64,000 nucleotides of DNA from Sipunculus nudus (lineage: Eukaryota; Annelida; Sipuncula; Golfingiida; Sipunculidae), in the NCBI GenBank assembly GCA_026874595.1, contig CM049311.1:50471676-50535675 (forward strand), written 5' to 3'. The translations under genes and the position numbers were made by a program. The notes under the pieces were generated by a model. The model was not told where the DNA came from. It did no database searches and saw only the letters and a list, made by a program, of their open reading frames with translations. This document shows positions 34,234-45,583 of the stretch, piece after piece. Position 1 is the stretch's first letter, and each line of letters begins with the position of its first letter.

Positions 34234-35620
34234 ACCCCCCAGAGCCAGGTCAGTTGCCATGGTGATGTCTGGACCCCACCTGTTTGTACTGAGTGACCTC
34301 TTGACTTGGGTGCTGAAACTCAGCATGTTGTCAAATCTGTTTTCAAATACAGAAAGCCTTTTTCAATTGGCTACAATGCTTTTTTAAAACTGTATTTACC
34401 CAATCTATTCTTATAAAACAGGCAGAACCCTACCATAGAATATTTCTTGTAAAGTTTAAACCAATCAGCTTAACAATTTCATCATAAATCAGTATATAAG
34501 CTAGAAGAGTTTAAAATTACATTTTTGCTTGAAAAAAACACATCAATGTAGGTGGCACCACCAATACCTCAAAATCAGATATGACATATGTGACAAACAT
34601 TGGTATAAAGTTTGGTGATTATAGCTCTAGCCGTTTCTGAGATTTTAATTTTAGTGTGCTATTTTGGACATATGACTAAGTTCAACCTCCTGTAACTCGG
34701 CCAAAAAATCTCCGAACTGGAACCATTTGAACAAACTTGAGAGAAATTGTTCCAGGGATCATTTCTATTAAACATTGGAAAATTTGGCTGGACAGTTTCG
34801 GAGAAGAAGATTTTTAAAGCTTTTTTAGCTTTTTCCCCTATAAAATCTAAGAAAATGAAGTTAGAAAAAAAATAAACAAAATCTGATAGAGTTTTTCAGA
34901 TGACTGATTATTTGTAAAAAATTTGGTGATGCTAGCTCCTGTCAGTTTTGAGATAGCTATGGTTAATGTACAGACGCCAAATGACACACGACGTACGACG
35001 GACGCCGCCACACCATCGCATAAGCTCACAGGTTCGCTAAAAATGTGCCATGGCCAAAGTTGGGCAAAATTTAAGGAACCAATTTTTTATTTTTGCTAAT
35101 ATTTTAAAAAATTTAAAAGATATTGATCTAATTTTGGGTATACAATTTAATTTTGATTAATTAGAGTTATAATACTGGAAAAAAAGTCCATAGTTTTAAC
35201 ATGTTTTGTGTTAAGTGATCAAATATCTTTCCTGATTTTTTACAAAATGCATTATGTTTGAGCCCATAACTTTTTTAAATTATATAATACAGACCTAATT
35301 TCTGGCATGTACATAGGAACTATATAGAAGAATATTTATGGCAAATATGAGGAAAAACAAATGAGTGGTTTTGATATTAGGCGGTCCTGAAGTGTGAAAA
35401 ATGGGTTTTTAATAAAAAATTGTGGTTTTTCCTTAATTTCTCAAATGAATGAAGTTGCAAAGACCCAGTTTTTGGCTTGATAGGAGATCTTGGGGAGATC
35501 TAACATTATGCCAAATTTTGGATTCCTAGGTCTTACAGATAGTCAGACAGACGGACGGATGGACGGACGGACAACGTACAATGGACCACGACTATAGCAC
35601 AGATGACTTATAGTGGGTTA

Positions 35621-36676
35621 AATAAAGCTATTTCAACAGTTTGATGTATTTTAGTGCAAGATCATATATACATTGACAGAGACAAAATCTTAACAAATTT
35701 TGAACTGCTGATCTTTTGTAGACCTGTTTCACACTTGTTCAGGACATCTGTACCTTGACCTTGGGCCCTATATAAGGTCATCTATAAACATGCAACTCAT
35801 CATACATCAAGCAGTGTACACCTTAGCTCAAAAATAAATCAACCCAATTCAAGCCACCAGTACAGTATATATCTTACATGCAAATGGGTTTGCTAAAAAT
35901 AGACACTCTAACTACACTGAGGGGTTGTTTGTTGTCATTCTTAAAACACACCATGTGCTACATATGTCAAACACTTGATTATAAATCAACAGAAGTTCAC
36001 TGCCCTGGCAGGTAACTTCTAACAGTTGTTTTCATCAGCCAGATCACAGCTCCATGCTTGGTAAGGGTTTGCTGCAAAAAATCATGTAGGTCACATGCGA
36101 CACACATGATGCACTGGCAAGGATGAAAATATATATTTCATAAGGGAAATTATCACAAATTATCTGAATTCATGATCATTTGAAAGGAAAAGTGCTTTAC
36201 TTAATTTCTACTTAATCTGTTTAATGACATCACTGTTGCTCATTTAGTTGAAGCAGTAGTTGTATTATTTACTTGATTATGTTTTGTGATTTAAATGTTC
36301 TCAGCAACTGCTGCTGGAAGACAAGGTACAATAATTTTATTCATACATGTGTGTATGTGTGTTTGAACATGTAAACATGCATTATATGTTCACTGAGCAG
36401 GGCATATGAGATGAGCTGTTGAGTGTAAAGAAAACTCTATTCTAATGGCTCAACTATTGGTTAGGACTTGTGGAGTATTGCAAGCCTACTCTATAAAATT
36501 AATAACTCTCAAATGTTTAAAAAATCAATTTTATATCATTCTCATCCTTTGATTATCATCCTCCTCATTCAATCCAGAAGTCAGAATAAAAGCCGGTACT
36601 TAGGTCTGTATTCACTGAAGCCTGTTATAAAGAACTGTGAGTGTTTGATCTGTGATCTTTCTTTTTTCTTTTCCAG
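35621..36676. other. Single-copy-looking sequence, no gene seen
   Basis: Moderately AT-rich. No repeat seen elsewhere in the window and no splice-bounded frame found. Confidence 0.4.
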
Positions 36677-36750
36677 GCCTGTTGTTCCCAGCTATTTCTT
36701 TCTGCCTGTACTATGGCACAGCTCCCCAGTTAGCTGTAACAGCTGCCTGA
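36677..36750 (+). CDS. Candidate exon, weak
   Basis: A strong pyrimidine tract (CTTTCTTTTTTCTTTTCCAG, 36657-36676) precedes a frame reading LLFPAISFCLYYGTAPQL and ending AVTAA before TGA. The tract and AG are textbook acceptor-like. A second frame over the same bases continues the upstream open frame to 36812, so the coding frame, if any, is undecided. A hydrophobic 18-residue stretch could be a membrane segment. I do not recognise the product. Confidence 0.2.
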
Positions 36751-37220
36751 TTTATTACAGGTCCCTGACATCAGTGGCATACATAATTGGTTTTTTCTTG
36801 CTGTATTCCTGAGCAGTCATAAACCAGGCAGCAGCATCCTCTGGTATGGTCTGTGCTGCCCTCTGGTGTGCATTAACAGAAACAAAAGCATATAGTTGGC
36901 TCACAGGAACAGGAGAAGGATGGAAGCTCTAAATTTAACTCAGAATGGCAGCATTTAAATATGCTTTCTGTATTGCTGGGGAAAAAATTAAAAAGATTTT
37001 AATATTGCAAAAGAAATCATGATAGAAGATAATAACAATATATGTTGAGAATATGACATTTGAAAGCAAATGAAATCATATTCTGCCATCAATACACAGA
37101 ACATCAGACCTCTGAGTCATGATGATTAATGGAGTGCATCCATGTGCATCTTATTTTAAAATACAACCAATGTCTGTAAAAAAATATATAGGGTAGTGCC
37201 ACCAGTTCTGCACATCTGGA

Positions 37221-37670
37221 AACTGTGCTGGTGATGTACATGATGATCACCAGCTGTAGCTTAGATACAAAACTGTGCTGGTGATGTTCATGATGTTTAC
37301 CAGCTGTAGCTTAGATACAAAACTGTGCTGGTGATGTACATGATGATCACCAGCTGTAGCTTAGATACAAAACTGTGCTGGTGATGTACATGATGATCAC
37401 CAGCTGTAGCTTAGATACAAAACTGTGCTGGTGATGTACATGATGTTTAACAGCTGTAGCTTAGGTACAAGACAGTGCTAGTAATGTACATGATGTTCAA
37501 CAGCTGTAGCTTAGGTACAAGACTGTGCTGGTTATGTACATGATGATCACCCGCTGTAGCTTAGGTACAAGACAGTGCTGGTGATGTACATGATGATCAC
37601 CAGCTGTAGCTTCGGTACAAGACTGTGCTGGTGATGTACATGAGGTTCACCAGCTGTAGGTTCAGAACAA
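37221..37670. repeat. 50 bp minisatellite array, 9 units
   Basis: AACTGTGCTGGTGATGTACA recurs every 50 bp from 37221, followed by TGATGATCACCAGCTGTAGC. GGTGAT and ATCACC within the unit are inverted around a 10-base spacer. The first five units are nearly identical; later ones carry GGTACAAGAC changes. Confidence 0.9.
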
Positions 37671-38689
37671 AACACCCGCATATTGATCTCTGAAGAGGAT
37701 GAGTCATTCAGTGTGGGACTTTATGATTGATTCCTGCACCAGCCATGCACAGGAATTCAAAGTGACACTCTCTCTCTCTTTGTCTTTATCTTCAAACTGA
37801 AATAAACTGGTTATACCAAACACAAAACAACATGTAATACTGCATGGATTTTTTTGGTGGTAGAACTGTTGAACTTTAAGTATAAGTTGTTATATTTTAC
37901 ATCATGAATTATGAATTAGTATTACAAATTTGACCATTATAACATAACAGGGCATAATTACATAATGTTAATATCTCATACAGTCAGTTTACACAAAAAA
38001 AAGAGATGATGGCCTGTGAATAGCTAATGGGTCTCAATTTCAATCTAATAATCAATTCTTGTCTTTTATTATAATCCATCAATTAATGGAAACAATCATG
38101 TATTCTCTAAGAGAGGTATAACAATCCATTGATTTTATTCAGATAAACATCATTAGGTACCTAAGCATCAATGTAGACTAACTAGATATTTCTTGGCACC
38201 GCAGGTGCCATAGTATCCCCAGACAATTATTCCCTCCCCTTTATGAATAGGCCCCCAATCTTCAGTAGCATATACTTACACTTGACAAGCGACTATGTTT
38301 TTTTTCATCTATCAACTTGACAAACAATATTTTCACCAAATATGGGGGCAAATATGTTGGATATCTCTTGAGAAAAGAGCATTAATTAATTTTACAGAAA
38401 CAGGAAGGTAGATGGCGCCACCTGTCTGGTTTTAATGAAAAAGTTCCAAGATGGATAGACGTGCAACATTTAAGACCAATACCAAGAACCACTCCAGAGA
38501 TATGAGCAATTTTCACCAAATGCACATCTACACATTGACACCACAGCAAAACGACTGCTGATGGCACCACCAGTCTTGAGTACAAAATGTAGGAGTCCCA
38601 AGATCTATGGATATGCACATAGGGCAAATCACTGGGTACTTTACAAGACAGATGGACATATATAAGTCAAGTTTGAAACCCATATATGA

Positions 38690-39500
38690 ATCTAAGCTGG
38701 AGTTATAAATGAATTTTTGGACAGGTGGCTCCTGTGACCTTCACCTTTGACCTTGTGACCTAAAAATGGATAGGGGTCTTCCTCTATTGGCAGGTGAACA
38801 AGATGTGCAAGTTAAAAGGTCTGAGATAAAAAGTTTGGCTGAAAATGCATCCAAAATCTTTTCAAAGATGTTTGTCCTGTGACCTTGACCTTTGACCTCA
38901 TGACCCCCAAATTATCTGGGATCTTGCTTTTTTAAAGGGACATTTATAAGTCAAGTTTGAGATACATACATAAAAAAAGCTGGAATTATTATCCAAAATC
39001 TAATTTTTCGACAGATAGCTCCTGTGCCTTTCATCTTTGACCTTGTGCCATCAAAATGGACAGGGGTCTTCCTCTATTGGTTGGTGAACTATATGTGCAA
39101 GATAAAAGGTCTGAGATGAAAGTTTGGCTGAAAATGCATCAGCAATCTTTTTAAAGATGTGTCCTGTGACCTTAACCTTTGACCTCGTGACCCCCATATC
39201 AAACGGGATCTTGCTTTTTTAATGGGACATATATAAGTCAAGTTTGAGATCCATACATAAAAAAGCTGGAATTATAATCCAAAAACTAATTTTTTGACAG
39301 ATATCTCCTGTGGCCTTGACTTTTGACCTTGTGACCCCAAAATTGATATGGATCATCCACTATTGGCAAGAGAGCTATATATTCAAGATAGAAGATCTTC
39401 GATGAAAAGCTTGGCTTAAAATGCATCCAAAATATCTTTAAAGATGCGCGTCCAGTGACCTTGACCTTTGACCTCATGACCCTAGTACCTATAGGGTTCT
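38690..39500 (+). repeat. 289 bp tandem array with TGACCTTTGACC sites (in copy C)
   Basis: The GACAG followed by TGGCTCCTGTG-type phrase occurs at about 38719, 39008 and 39297, exactly 289 bp apart. DR1-like sites lie near 38741, 38885, 39172, 39316 and 39461, with a damaged one near 39030. It is colinear with the array of copy A, so the array predates the spread of both copies. Confidence 0.8.
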
Positions 39501-39700
39501 TACTTTAGTGGTGGGCCATACATAAGTCACATTTGAAATCCATATGGCTATCAACACTGGAGTATCCCTTAGCAAAAAACGAGCTTGCCGCGCATAGTTG
39601 CTGCAAACTTGCTGCAGCTTTGCAGCAACCTTGCAGCAAGGTCACAAATTGCCATGCAAATTAGTTTGCGGCAACCTTGCTGCAGGCTTGCTGCAACCAG

Positions 39701-40198
39701 TGTTCCCACAGCCCTTTTCCTGCAGCCTTCCCGCAGCCCTTTTCCTGCAGCCTTCCCGCAGCCTTTCTCGCACACTTCCTGCAGCCTTTCTCGCACACTT
39801 CCCACAGCCCTTTTCCCACAGCCCTTTTCCCGCAGCCCGTTTCCTGCAGCCTTCTCGCACACTTTCCTGCAGCCTTCCCGCACACTTCCTGCAGCCTTGC
39901 ACATTTCCTGCAGCTTCTCGCACACTTTCCCACAGCCTTCTTGCACACTTTCCCGCAGCCTTCTCGCACACTTCCTGCAGCCTTGCACACTTCCGGCAGC
40001 TTCTCGCACACTTTCCCGCAGCCTTCTCGCACACTTTCCCGCAGCCTTCTCGCACACTTCCTGCAGCCTTGCACACTTTCCCGCAGCCTTCTCGCACACT
40101 TTCCTGCAGCCTTCTCGAACACTTCCTGCAGCCTTGCACACTTCCTGCAGCTTCTCGCACACTTTCCCGCAGCCTTCTTGCACACTTTCCCGCAGCAG
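39701..40198. repeat. ~22 bp tandem array with CTGCAG/CCGCAG cores
   Basis: Units alternate between TTCCTGCAGCCTTCTCGCAC, TTCCCGCAGCCTTCTCGCAC and shorter TTCCTGCAGCCTTGCACAC. The first part (39715-39840) uses CCCACAGCCCTTTTCCTGC-type units. All six frames lack stops over 178-211 codons. This is because the unit contains no stop in any register, not because it codes. Confidence 0.9.
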
Positions 40199-41306
40199 GG
40201 GCCAATTAGATAGCAGCTAGCCATGATATGTATAAACAACAGCACGTGGGCTCAGTTATTGTTTACAAGCAGACATGCCATGTCATTAGTCAGTGACTGT
40301 CTCTGCTCCAAATATAAATGCAGGTATTCAACAGAACAAGCTCTCATGAAACTCCATTTAATTTGCACATGCAATTAAACCTTAATCCATAATGGCTTTT
40401 AAATATAAACCAATCTTAATCAAGCTTTGTTAGAAATTACACCTTGATGAATATGAATCAGAGTACACACTACACAGTCACACGAATCCTGCATGAAGTT
40501 GTGTAGCTACATAGCTGAATAAAAGTTCTGGGTGAGTTTATTGTCAGGCCAAGGACTAGAAACATGAACCACAAAGTGACATTGGGTTACTTCAATATTG
40601 TTAGGAATTTCCCATTTACTTAGGGTGACATCTATAGACATACGTCAAACAGAATTTAGCAAATCAACTTTTAATGAAGCTTAGCATAAGTATTTTAAAA
40701 TTTGTGTGAAGATGAAAACAAAACCTTATTTAAAGTTACTGTTTCATATTCAAATCAATAAAACTCAAAATGCATTGGAGTTCAATAAATGCATGATATA
40801 CACGTTAACCACAGAATTTTATTCATGCTGCCTTTGATATATCTGCCTTCCAGCTTGAATACATCTTTCAATCCCACCATTAATCTTAGTTTTTACTTTC
40901 ACACAAAATTAAATTTAATACTACACTTTCTGTGTATAAAATTACTTGAGGAAAAATCAATCTTATCAGTGCTGGGCAGCCCTTTATCAATGCTTGCTGC
41001 GGCAGCCCTTAGGGTACAAATATGTAGTTCAAACTTACTGGTGGTAGTAACATAACACCCTCTCTTTGTTCCTCCCATCAACTGATTGTATGTTCTAATT
41101 AATCCAATAAGTCCTCTGAACATGCTGGATCTGTTGAATGTTACTCTTACTTGAGCTATTTGGCACAGATCTTCATATTTTTAGAAGAGCTAACAAAGCA
41201 CTGTCTTTTCCTAATTTTGCAAAAATGGCTGCTTTTCCCTCCAAAATCAGTTTAGCCAATCACAGCAGGGTAAGACAGGAAAAGTAGGGCAAATAAAACT
41301 GTAAAA

Positions 41307-41560
41307 GACTGCGGCTAGCCGCAACCCTCCCGCAGCCTTCCTGCGCACAGCATCCAGTTAACTCTATGAGACTGCGGCTAGCCGCAATTCTCCCGCAGCC
41401 TTCCTGCGCACAGCATCCAGTTAACTCTGTGAGACTGCGGCTAGCCGCAACCCTCCCGCAGCCTTCCTGCACACAGTATTAAAATACTCTATAGGACTGC
41501 GGCTAGCCGCGACCCTACCGCAACCTTCCAGCACACAATTCAGATTTGCTGCACACTTTC
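41307..41560. repeat. 63 bp tandem array with GCGGCTAGCCGC palindrome
   Basis: GACTGCGGCTAGCCGCAA starts at 41307, 41370, 41433 and 41495, a period of 63, 63 and 62 bp. Each unit has the 12 bp perfect palindrome GCGGCTAGCCGC, then CTCCCGCAGCCTTCCTGC, which relates it to the array at the other end of the element. Confidence 0.9.
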
Positions 41561-42265
41561 CTGCAGCCTTTGCCAGGCAGCGGGAAGCATTCAGCTAGCT
41601 GCAGCCTTCCTGCACACTCTTCTTGCAGCCTATTTTGGTTTCTGCTGCTTTGCAGCACGGTTGCAGCAAAGCAGCGGCAAACTTTTCATTTTGCTAAGGG
41701 ATATTAAGAAGTGTGGGATTTTCACCAAATATGGAAATATTAAAGGTCAAGGCCACTCATGGTAAAGGTCATGACCCAAATTTAAATAGACCTCATCCTA
41801 TAATCCATCTCTCTACATGTTCATAACATGAAAGAAATCTGTCCATTAGTTTTTGACTTATAATGTTCACAGTACTGTAAAGTGGCAATTATGGGTGTAT
41901 TAAAAGGTGTATAAATAAGAAAAGGATAATACGTGGCGCCACCTGAGTTTCCAGCATATCACAAGGCCATCCAAGATCTTCAGTCACCTTGATTTTTGGA
42001 CCAGTCCATGCCAGCTTTTTGAAGATAGTTAAGAATTTGTGTTGTTTTCAGCAAAAATGGACCTATTCAAGGGCAAGGTCACTCTCCTAGCAAAGGTCAT
42101 GACCTCATTTAAATAGGCTTTGTCCTCTTACCTATCTATACAACTGTAAAGTTTGATAAAGATCTGTGAAAAATTTTTGGAGTTATCCCGCTCACTGTGG
42201 CAGCAGCAGCTGTGGCGGGACCTTTGTGAAACCATAGTATCCTGACTTTGTCTGGGGATACAATT

Positions 42266-45135
42266 AAATCTTCTAAGGCATCATATTAACATTTTTGTAG
42301 GGGAAAATTACTTTTCCTTTCAAACAGCATAGCAAGTGTATTTGTTATTTGTTCTTATTGGAGCTTGAAATTTAAAAGTAAGAACAAACTGAACATGCAA
42401 AAGGTGAAATTTATTATTTCATTCCCAATTTGATTGTTGAAAAATTACTCCCTTTGATTCAATACACTGATTAAACAATGCATTGTTACACTACTAGTGA
42501 AGGTGTGGGTATATATATGATCTGATTTGTTAGGGAATAAAATGAAATCCATATATTAATTACAATTTGAGATAAACTGTACAAAAGAATATTCTTCAGG
42601 TATATCAACCTGGCAGATGTAATATCCTGGTCTTTAGTACTTATAATCTGTGGTTTAATAATTGGATTACTACAGTATGGTTTACGCACAATCTGCAGGT
42701 AATTTGTTATATCTGCACAATATGGTATATTTCTACATTCCACGTTGTACCTGAGAAGCTCTAAAAATATTAATTCATTCTTCATAAAGCTTAACTTTTT
42801 TATGACTAGAACATCTTTTTTGCCAGGGTAACCCATTTTCTTTGGTCCTTCAGTACTCAGTTACTACATATACAGAGGCCTAGTTCCTGCCTGTTCTCTG
42901 CAGGCACACAGAACAGATGTGTGACGCTTTATGAGCAGCCAGTCACAAATGTGATCACTCAGTCATAAGTTACATCATAAAGCAAATCAAAGCGGTTTTT
43001 TGACAGTCTTTATGTTATGTAATCTTATGCAGATGTAGCTACAAACAGGTCTTTAGTAAATGGTCAGGTGTATAGATGTATACAGTCATGGGCAAACCTG
43101 GGCAGCTATCAAAATTTATATGTATAAACTTATCATCACATAAACATATATTTATGTACAAAAATTGTCAAAATAGTATACATCTATAAATATTTTAATC
43201 TATATCTCCCAAAATGTTCAGTACCTGATGTGTAACATGATGTACCCAAGAAAACACCAAGTGTCTTACTTGTTTAAGGAATCATATGAACAGAGAGACA
43301 AATTTCAAATTTGTCAGGACCCTCTTTTTATGAAAAGATTCAATTTGTAAAATAACCAACATTTATTTTTTTTTAATTATTAGACCTACCAGTATACAAC
43401 AAACCATTTTTTATTACTAAGTTAATTAATTAATTAATTTTATATTCTTTTGACACATATTATAAAAAATAATGACAATATCATATTGCACAGATAAATA
43501 ATGCCTAAAGACTTAGTATCTTGGAATAATACCAAAACAAATACGTAACTGTAATATGGGAAAAAGTACAGTACTAAAACACAAAACATCTAAAACCTTA
43601 CTATGTGCACAAATATATTAATGACATTGTTTTAGTGCAATCTAACATATAGTTTTTAAAGAAGATGAAAATAATACAATTAAATACCCCTAAAGATTAA
43701 TTTAAATGCTCCTAAAGATTAATTTTGGGGCAAACGTGTGAAAAACTTTCTTCATGTCCAATAAGGATATTCATTATCATGATTCAGCTTCATTTCCATA
43801 TGAGAACAACCCCTCAACACTAGAGGGGTATGAACTTTTGACCTTTTATTTTCCCGAGTGGCCAGGTGTTGTTTAATGGTAACTTGTGATCATGCCTTTA
43901 CAGGGGGGGGGGGGGGGAGGTTAAGTGTCTAATCACACAGCTGTCCAAATCACAAGCCAAGAATAGCTCATGTGGAACATTACAGGCTAGATTTATTGAG
44001 ACTGGTAATTTTACTAGCCATTGTCCTACCCCCACTAGTACCCACAGTCTCATTTCAAATATTTCTCCACTGACAGCTGGACAAGAAATCATTTAGCTTC
44101 ACAGATATGATAATTGTTATTTTGTTCCTTTTATATTTTTTCTCAAATATTGTAACATTTTTTCCTTCAAACTAGACCAACATAGAAGAGTTCATGCAAT
44201 TACAGTCTGTGCATGCAGCTCTAATTGGACTAAGAAAAGAGTCCATGTAGACTGACACTGCTCAGCTTTACTGTAATTGAGGAGATATGATAAAGAATTT
44301 ATGTTGTCCTGGACCATAACACCTGTGTGTTGTGATGTTGTCCTGAACCACAACACCTGCATGTTGTGATGTTGTCCTGAACTACAAAACCTGCATGTTT
44401 GGATGTGTACTAAATCACCACACATGCATATTGTGATGTTACTTCCTAAGATTAGAGTAATCACCTATCGTTAGCCTCAACATATGTCTACTGATAAAGT
44501 TTAAATGTTGTTATTTCACAGGAATTTATGCTACCCTCTGTGCAGCGATTAAGCCATTTTTATAAATAAACTGCCAATTAATAAAGTGCTCACCCCTCAG
44601 TGATAATCAGCTGACTGGTTAAAAATTTAATAACTATTTTTATTGTCACAACAGATCCATGCTTCATTAATATTCATGTAATATAACACTTTGCAGACAT
44701 ATTACAGACATTAACACAGGATTCAAGAAAATCAATACCCCACTTAGTCTTAGGGAATGGTAAACAGTCAATGTTATACAGTGTTGATTCCTTTAACATG
44801 ATCTGATGACATTCCTAAGACTTGGAATACTGGTGCCAACTGTCTTCACTTAAATTTAACACATTAACTAAAACTGAGACAGCGTTTCTTCATAGGACCT
44901 AGAATCCTCACATGTTCTCATTCTAAGGTAGGTAGATACTTTAACCAAAACTGCGGACTTAAAACCTCATTTTATAGCTATTTTTCCTGCAGATAACCAG
45001 ATTTCTCAGGTCATTTTGTTCACTTCTGTCCTGATTTTGTCTCCAGTATTATTATTGGCATCGGTAATGATAAAAAGAAGGAAAGGTCGTTTTAAATCAG
45101 CTGATTTTATCAGTTAAGTCATCACATCTACAATA
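42266..45135. other. AT-rich sequence, no gene seen
   Basis: Includes an ATTAATTAATTAATTA run near 43425, a G-run (43903-43917), and the 34 bp array. A 116-residue minus frame at 42486-42836 has no recognised features. If the minus-strand exons at 45-61 kb form a gene, this could be its downstream intron or 3' flank. Confidence 0.35.
44301..44440. repeat. 34 bp tandem repeat, about 4 units
   Basis: ATGTTGTCCTG occurs at 44301, 44335 and 44369 with ACACCTGCATGTTGT-like filler. The last unit is diverged. Confidence 0.85.
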
Positions 45136-45166
45136 TTTTCCAGCTGGATAAAAATCAGCTGGAAAA
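45136..45166. other. Inverted repeat beside the 66 bp exon (distal)
   Basis: TTTTCCAGCTG and CAGCTGGAAAA are perfectly complementary over 11 bp around the nine bases GATAAAAAT. Another palindrome, AAATCAGCTGATTT, lies at 45094-45107. Both sit downstream of the candidate splice donor in transcript direction (minus strand). Confidence 0.8.
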
Positions 45167-45216
45167 TCTTAATTTTTAAAACAATTTTTAAAAAAATCCA
45201 GCAGGCAGCACCCTTA

Positions 45217-45280
45217 CATCTACCATTCATATAGATATTTCCAGCTGGTGAAAAATCAGCCGAAAAAAAAATGGTAGATG
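45217..45280. other. Inverted repeat 31 bp from the candidate splice donor
   Basis: CATCTACCATT (45217-45227) and AATGGTAGATG (45270-45280) are perfectly complementary over 11 bp. Between them CCAGCTGG and ATCAGCCG-like arms echo the distal inverted repeat. In a minus-strand transcript the stem would lie just after the 5' splice site at 45311. It may be a tiny inverted-repeat element. Confidence 0.75.
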
Positions 45281-45311
45281 GGAGGACAGCTTAAGAGAAC
45301 ATAAAACTCAC

Positions 45312-45377
45312 CTCATCATCCGGGATGAAATTGCTTGGTCCAGACCAGGTTCTTCTGGGGATCTTGATACCTCGATC
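45312..45377 (-). CDS. Putative 66 bp internal exon
   Basis: On the minus strand a pyrimidine-rich tract ending TTTTTTAG is followed by 66 bases starting GATCGAGG and ending GATGATGAG, then GTGAGTTTT, a near-consensus donor. Frame one is fully open: DRGIKIPRRTW then SGPSNFIPDDE, ending on a whole codon. Frame two is also open (IEVSRSPEEP then GLDQAISSRMM) and is the one reached by splicing from 46258-46304. The third frame has a stop. The segment is markedly richer in GC than its flanks. Mixed residues including Trp, Pro and Asp make frame one look like real protein, but I recognise no family. Its length is a multiple of three, so it could be skipped without shifting the frame. Confidence 0.5.
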
Positions 45378-45583
45378 CTAAAAAAGTAAAAAAATTTTGT
45401 TGAATACAAACCTTTCATCTGCACAGCTGATTTATTATCCCTTAAGTAAAAACTAATTAATTACATTTTTTTCTTAAATTTAATACATGTCATGAATAGG
45501 CATTTTTTTTATTGCCTCCACTATGTGGATATGTGTTAATCCTTGTTCATGTGATCCACGGCATCTCATAAAATTTTCAGGGC

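Larger units (their letters stand above)
32158..35038 (+). mobile_element. Nested 2.9 kb element with GCGAACCTGTG ends
   Basis: The left end reads CAAGGCCTACAAGCCTAATG then CGAACCTGTGC; the right end reads CATAAGCTCACAGGTTCGCT then AAAA. GCGAACCTGTG is thus inverted at the ends. The flanks AAAA on both sides may be a target duplication or shared A-richness. The content is a 278 bp tandem array (32440-33960), a stretch with a GTCTAGAC inverted pair (34213-34233), and a short ACGACGTACGACGGACG tail near 34987. No transposase-like frame. Confidence 0.75.
31385..35620 (+). mobile_element. GGAC-tailed dimeric repeat split by a 2.9 kb insertion
   Basis: 31385-32157 matches 14985-15775, and 35039-35620 matches 15776-16387. 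The break falls at ACAGGAAAA / AATGTGCCATGG, which is continuous in the other copy (ACAGGAAAAAAACGTGCCATGG split over 15772-15793). The tail carries a GGACGGATGGACGGACGGAC run near 35550, but the usual CAGCTGAGCT end is degenerate (TTATAGTGGGTTAA). Confidence 0.75.
39565..41701. mobile_element. Nested 2.14 kb element with TCCCTTAGCAAAA inverted ends
   Basis: TATCCCTTAGCAAAA at 39563 is inverted as TTTTGCTAAGGGATA ending at 41703. Beyond the perfect part both ends continue with TTGCCGC and GCTGCAA motifs for about 60 bp, so the inverted repeats are longer but imperfect. TA flanks both sides, consistent with a TA target duplication. The interrupted sequence matches copy A: ATCAACACTGG on the left and AAGTGTGGGATTTTCACC on the right. 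The element holds two GC-richer tandem arrays (39701-40198, 41307-41560) around about 1.1 kb of AT-rich spacer. No transposase frame is seen, so it is non-autonomous. Confidence 0.85.
38187..42265 (+). mobile_element. GTATCCCC hairpin-ended element, copy C, interrupted
   Basis: The left end is TTCTTGGCACCGCAGGTGCC from 38190; the right hairpin is at 42237-42261, followed by CAATTAAA. The body includes an internal block with GATGGCGCCACCTG (38410), the 289 bp TGACCTTTGACC array (38690-39500), and the conserved right part (41710-42260). A 2.1 kb unrelated element interrupts it at 39563-41703. Without that insert it would be about 1.94 kb. The right-end CGG run has decayed to GCAGCAGCAGC. Confidence 0.75.

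Noticed and set aside
39569-40245. Six overlapping open frames of 178-211 codons, rich in Ala/Ser/Phe or Gly/Lys/Cys repeats
   Set aside because: They lie in a ~22 bp tandem array lacking stop codons in all registers on both strands, inside a DNA element. The frames mirror the repeat, not a protein.
42486-42836. 116-codon minus frame
   Set aside because: AT-rich, no recognised motif, no splice or start support; several frames of this size are expected by chance in 64 kb.
44895-44940. Possible 32 bp plus-strand micro-exon (CATAG then CTAAG/GTAGGT)
   Set aside because: Too short to judge; no coding continuity with any neighbour on that strand.
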